A DNA stretch of 64,000 nt from Nectonema munidae (lineage: Eukaryota; Nematomorpha; Nectonematoida; Nectonematidae). A program made the translations under genes and the position numbers. This document shows, piece after piece, positions 61,417 to 64,000 of this stretch. Location of the stretch: contig JAUIRK010000018.1 of assembly GCA_030549495.1 (NCBI GenBank), positions 19,837-83,836 of the forward strand. Direction: 5' to 3'. Each line of letters opens with the position of its first letter. Within the stretch, counting starts at the first letter, position 1. The notes beneath the pieces are model-generated. The model worked only from the letters and a program-made list of their open reading frames with translations. It had not been told where the DNA came from and searched no databases.

Positions 61417-62114
61417 GGAACCTACCTAGACACAGTACCACATCGGCACATTCACTGCCTCTATAAAAAATTTTTTTTTTCTGAAAGGTGAGCAAATATT
61501 TAGAATTTTATGAAACAAATGCATAAATGCCACTTTGTAATTACTTATTTACAATCAGCTGATCTATTTTCTGTATTGAATAACTTGATGTATTTTTTTA
61601 ATATTGAGTTGTAATGTCAAAAAAATAGATTTAGACATTTACTTCCTAATATCTCACTAATAATAATCAAATAAAATGTCAAATATATCATTAATAATAA
61701 TTACTAAAAAGTAAAAAGCTTTAAAAAAAGTTTTTTTTAAAAAAGCCAATAAAAAATATATATTAAAAGCATTTTTTATTTTTATTGAAAATTTAGGAGG
61801 GAATTAAATGCGTAGATGCAAGGGGGCGTGGAAAGAAAGCTTTGTTCTTAAAGGGGGCGTGATGGTAAAATGGTTTTGAGTTACATTCTTACAGGCTTGG
61901 AAGGTAGTGAGAATTGTAGAATTATTCTTAACCCGGAATAAAAAATATATTGTCATTGTCTTAAGAATCATCAAGCAAAATTTAAGAGCTTAGTCACAAC
62001 ATTATATGATAATTACTAATCAAATTTGAATTAAATGCAACTAAGCCAATTATAATAAAAAAATTTTAATTAAACTTAAAAAAACAAAAAGGACTTAGTG
62101 AAACAAAAATCAAA
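61417..62114. other. No gene seen
   Basis: AT-rich; two gggggcgtg motifs near 61822 and 61855 form a small repeat. Confidence 0.4.
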
Positions 62115-62374
62115 TCATGTTCTTATTTTTAAAATTTTATAATTGAAAATGCTATATGTGTGCTTGGAATGCTTTCTCGCTAAATTCTCTTTCGCTTTGA
62201 CGTAGAATGGATCATTGCGTTCCAACAGCATGGCGAAGTATCTGGTGTAAGCAACTGTCGTTACAAAATTTCCACGTAAAGAAGGCGATTTGAAACCCTC
62301 GAAAAAACTTTCTGGGTAAGGATCTACGGGTGGAGATATGTTCGAAATAGACTTCTTTAAAAGAAATTCTAATT
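62115..62374 (-). CDS. Unidentified terminal exon (gene D)
   Basis: On the minus strand an acceptor (actcatattcattgatttcag) is followed by 86 open codons entered in phase 1 and a TGA at 62115. The text ELEFLLKKSISNISPPVDPY, then ESFFEGFKSPSLRGNFVTTV, AYTRYFAMLLERNDPFYVKA and KENLARKHSKHT is coding-like. Composition is less AT-rich than the upstream sequence, where the open frame continues but looks intronic. No family recognised. Earlier exons would lie at higher coordinates and may be outside the window. Confidence 0.5.
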
Positions 62375-63548
62375 CTGAAATCAATGAATATGAGTAATAG
62401 AGTTTCCAGTTTACGAGAAGATTTAGAGCGGTTAATTCACTAAATAAATTTTCTAAACTTTCAAATTTAAAATAAAATATATGCGATATTTTTTGCTTAT
62501 CATTTAGAAAAATTTTCTTAATAATAACTAAAAAGGAAACATTTAATTGAAAATCAAATATTAGAAAGGAAATTGATGACCGCGAAATTATGTGCCAACA
62601 GGTCATCAGCACCACTAGTCGTTCAATTGGTTCGCTACTGCATATAACACTCTATAATCAATCTAAGGCTTGTACTATATGCAAGAACTCTTGTATTCAA
62701 TCATCATCACTAAACGAACACTACGCGCTTCTGCTATTGAAGCCTCATAAGTTTCACTTTGTGTCACTTTTTGTGAATTATGAGGTTCTGAAAATTTAGC
62801 TCTTTAACATATTACATCTACATGCGCGCTTCAATTTATAAATAAATCAATTGCTATAAAATAAAAATCGTATCATTTAGAATTGGGTTCAATTTTCGAG
62901 TGAATGAAGACTCGTTTCAACTTTTTGGCTCAAAGGCATCATCTTTCTTTTCAAAAAGGAATTTAGTCACGAGATAGCATCATTTATGATGTATAAAATT
63001 TACAGGTCAAGCGATCCCTTTTGAACTCTTTCTTCAATCCGAAAATAACAACATTGCATTCACAATAAAAATTTTGAATTAAATCAGGATTTTTTGACTC
63101 AAAAATCATTGCCTAGTGTAAGAGAATGAAATTTACAAATGAAATGTTGAATGATTTTATTTGAAAAATTAGTACGTTCCAATTTGAAGAAAAATAAGTT
63201 TTATGCAAATTCAATAATAGCTTATCATTATTCATTCACCTTTCATGAAAAAATTGATATACCTCTTCTCACATTTTGATTTAGAATGAAAATTGCTTTC
63301 TCTGTATAAGTGATTTCCAAAACGTGTGCACATTCAAGTAGTCAGGGAGGGGCTACATGGGACTATGGACCCAGCTAAATTTTTGATAATAATCAATACT
63401 TCGAACAAAATTTAGGAAATTTTTGCATAAAATTTCAATTATTTGTCCATTACTTTAATCTTTGCACATTTCACTCTCTCTGAAAGATGACCGATGAGGG
63501 AAATAATAAAAGCATTGTAAAAATAGGATTCCCTAACAATTTTTTCAG
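62375..63548. other. No supported exon
   Basis: AT-rich sequence, presumably intron of gene D or intergenic. Confidence 0.35.
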
Positions 63549-63637
63549 TTTAAGCTCCTTCAAAAAATTTTCATGGCTTCCGTGCTGCGTGTCGCCAATA
63601 TCAGTTTAGTGACTTGGTATGATATTCAAATATGATT
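63549..63637 (+). CDS. Ambiguous short open segment
   Basis: Plus strand: after ccctaacaattttttcag (ending at 63548) the frame reads FKLLQKIFMASVLRVANISL then VTWYDIQI and stops. The minus strand of the same segment is also open (DIGDTQHGSHENFLKELKLK). One of them may be an exon; I cannot decide. Confidence 0.15.
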
Positions 63638-63854
63638 TTGGGCGAAGTTATATCTAACAATAGAAAAGCTAAAATATTTGAGAACTTTAAACTCTAGCTC
63701 ACCCAGAGTGTTGCTTGAATTAATCATGGCAGTTAAAATGGAATGATGAGGTTTTGAGAACTTTAACAGGAAAAAATGCATGATTTGGCATTCCATTGTA
63801 GATTAGAATGAATCTCGGAATTTAGAAAATTTTAGTGTAATTCAAGAAAAAAAT

Positions 63855-64000
63855 TCCTGCGATCCTTCCCAACAAGATAGTGATGATAATAATCAAAAAT
63901 ATGGAAACAGTAATGGCACTGTATGAGAGAGAACAGATAAATTTAATAGTGAGTATTTTCACTCTGGTAATGTCGATCAAGGACAAAACTGCAGTATATG
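63855..64000 (+). other. Possible partial exon at window edge
   Basis: A frame reading NSCDPSQQDSDDNNQKYGNS, rich in Asn, Asp, Ser and Gln, precedes a stop. A neighbouring frame continues to the window end. Composition hints at coding sequence cut by the edge, but splice sites are unclear. Confidence 0.2.

Overview
This window is AT-rich eukaryotic DNA (intronic and intergenic stretches look roughly 70% A+T). Genes are sparse and split by introns, and the sequence is crowded with dead DNA transposons. The mix of hAT, piggyBac, Tigger/pogo, Merlin, IS630/Tc1-like, Helitron, non-LTR LINE, Penelope-like and tRNA-derived SINE sequences suggests an animal, probably an invertebrate. An arthropod such as a copepod would fit, but nothing here proves the species. 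I saw no bacterial-type operon, rRNA gene or functional tRNA.

Layout. 1-4543 is a very uniform satellite: 59 copies of a 77-bp monomer, open at the window's left edge. 4.8-10.5 kb holds a small Helitron, a piggyBac-like MITE, an IS630/Tc1-like transposase fossil, a fold-back MITE and a decayed Tigger transposon. 11.5-16 kb is the first gene-bearing block: two exons matching phosphoethanolamine cytidylyltransferase (Pcyt2) on the minus strand, an unidentified minus-strand terminal exon, and on the plus strand a candidate two-exon gene for a short secreted basic peptide. 16.6-23.3 kb is transposon debris (piggyBac and hAT) with a 164-bp tandem repeat. 23.6-32.8 kb carries the best-supported small gene: three phase-compatible plus-strand exons for a secreted protein of about 124 residues with a Cys-containing middle and an Arg/Lys tail. 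Its introns hold a Merlin fossil, two inverted-repeat elements, a hAT fossil, a SINE and a 150-bp degenerate tandem repeat. 33.1-33.6 kb is the end of a Penelope-like element.

35.5-38.2 kb is a three-layer nest: a 5'-truncated LINE (14-bp target duplication) inside a hAT (8-bp duplication) inside a second hAT (8-bp duplication). 39.5-40 kb is a BED-finger hAT fragment split by a piggyBac-type MITE. 43-45.6 kb holds another hAT fossil and a piggyBac transposase fragment that stops just before a pure 724-bp (GT)n tract. 49.4-58.7 kb has several more hAT elements with target duplications, including one hAT inside another and one carrying an almost perfect 97-bp internal inverted repeat. 60.1-62.4 kb holds an intact 300-codon reading frame with no recognised family and the probable last exon of another unidentified gene. 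A miRNA-sized hairpin lies between them.

The host genes show no sign of acting in one pathway. The window is mainly a record of repeated transposon invasion around a few dispersed genes. The items most worth following are the two small secreted basic peptides, the orphan 300-residue protein, the satellite and its local five-monomer periodicity, and the nested transposons that allow insertions to be put in order.
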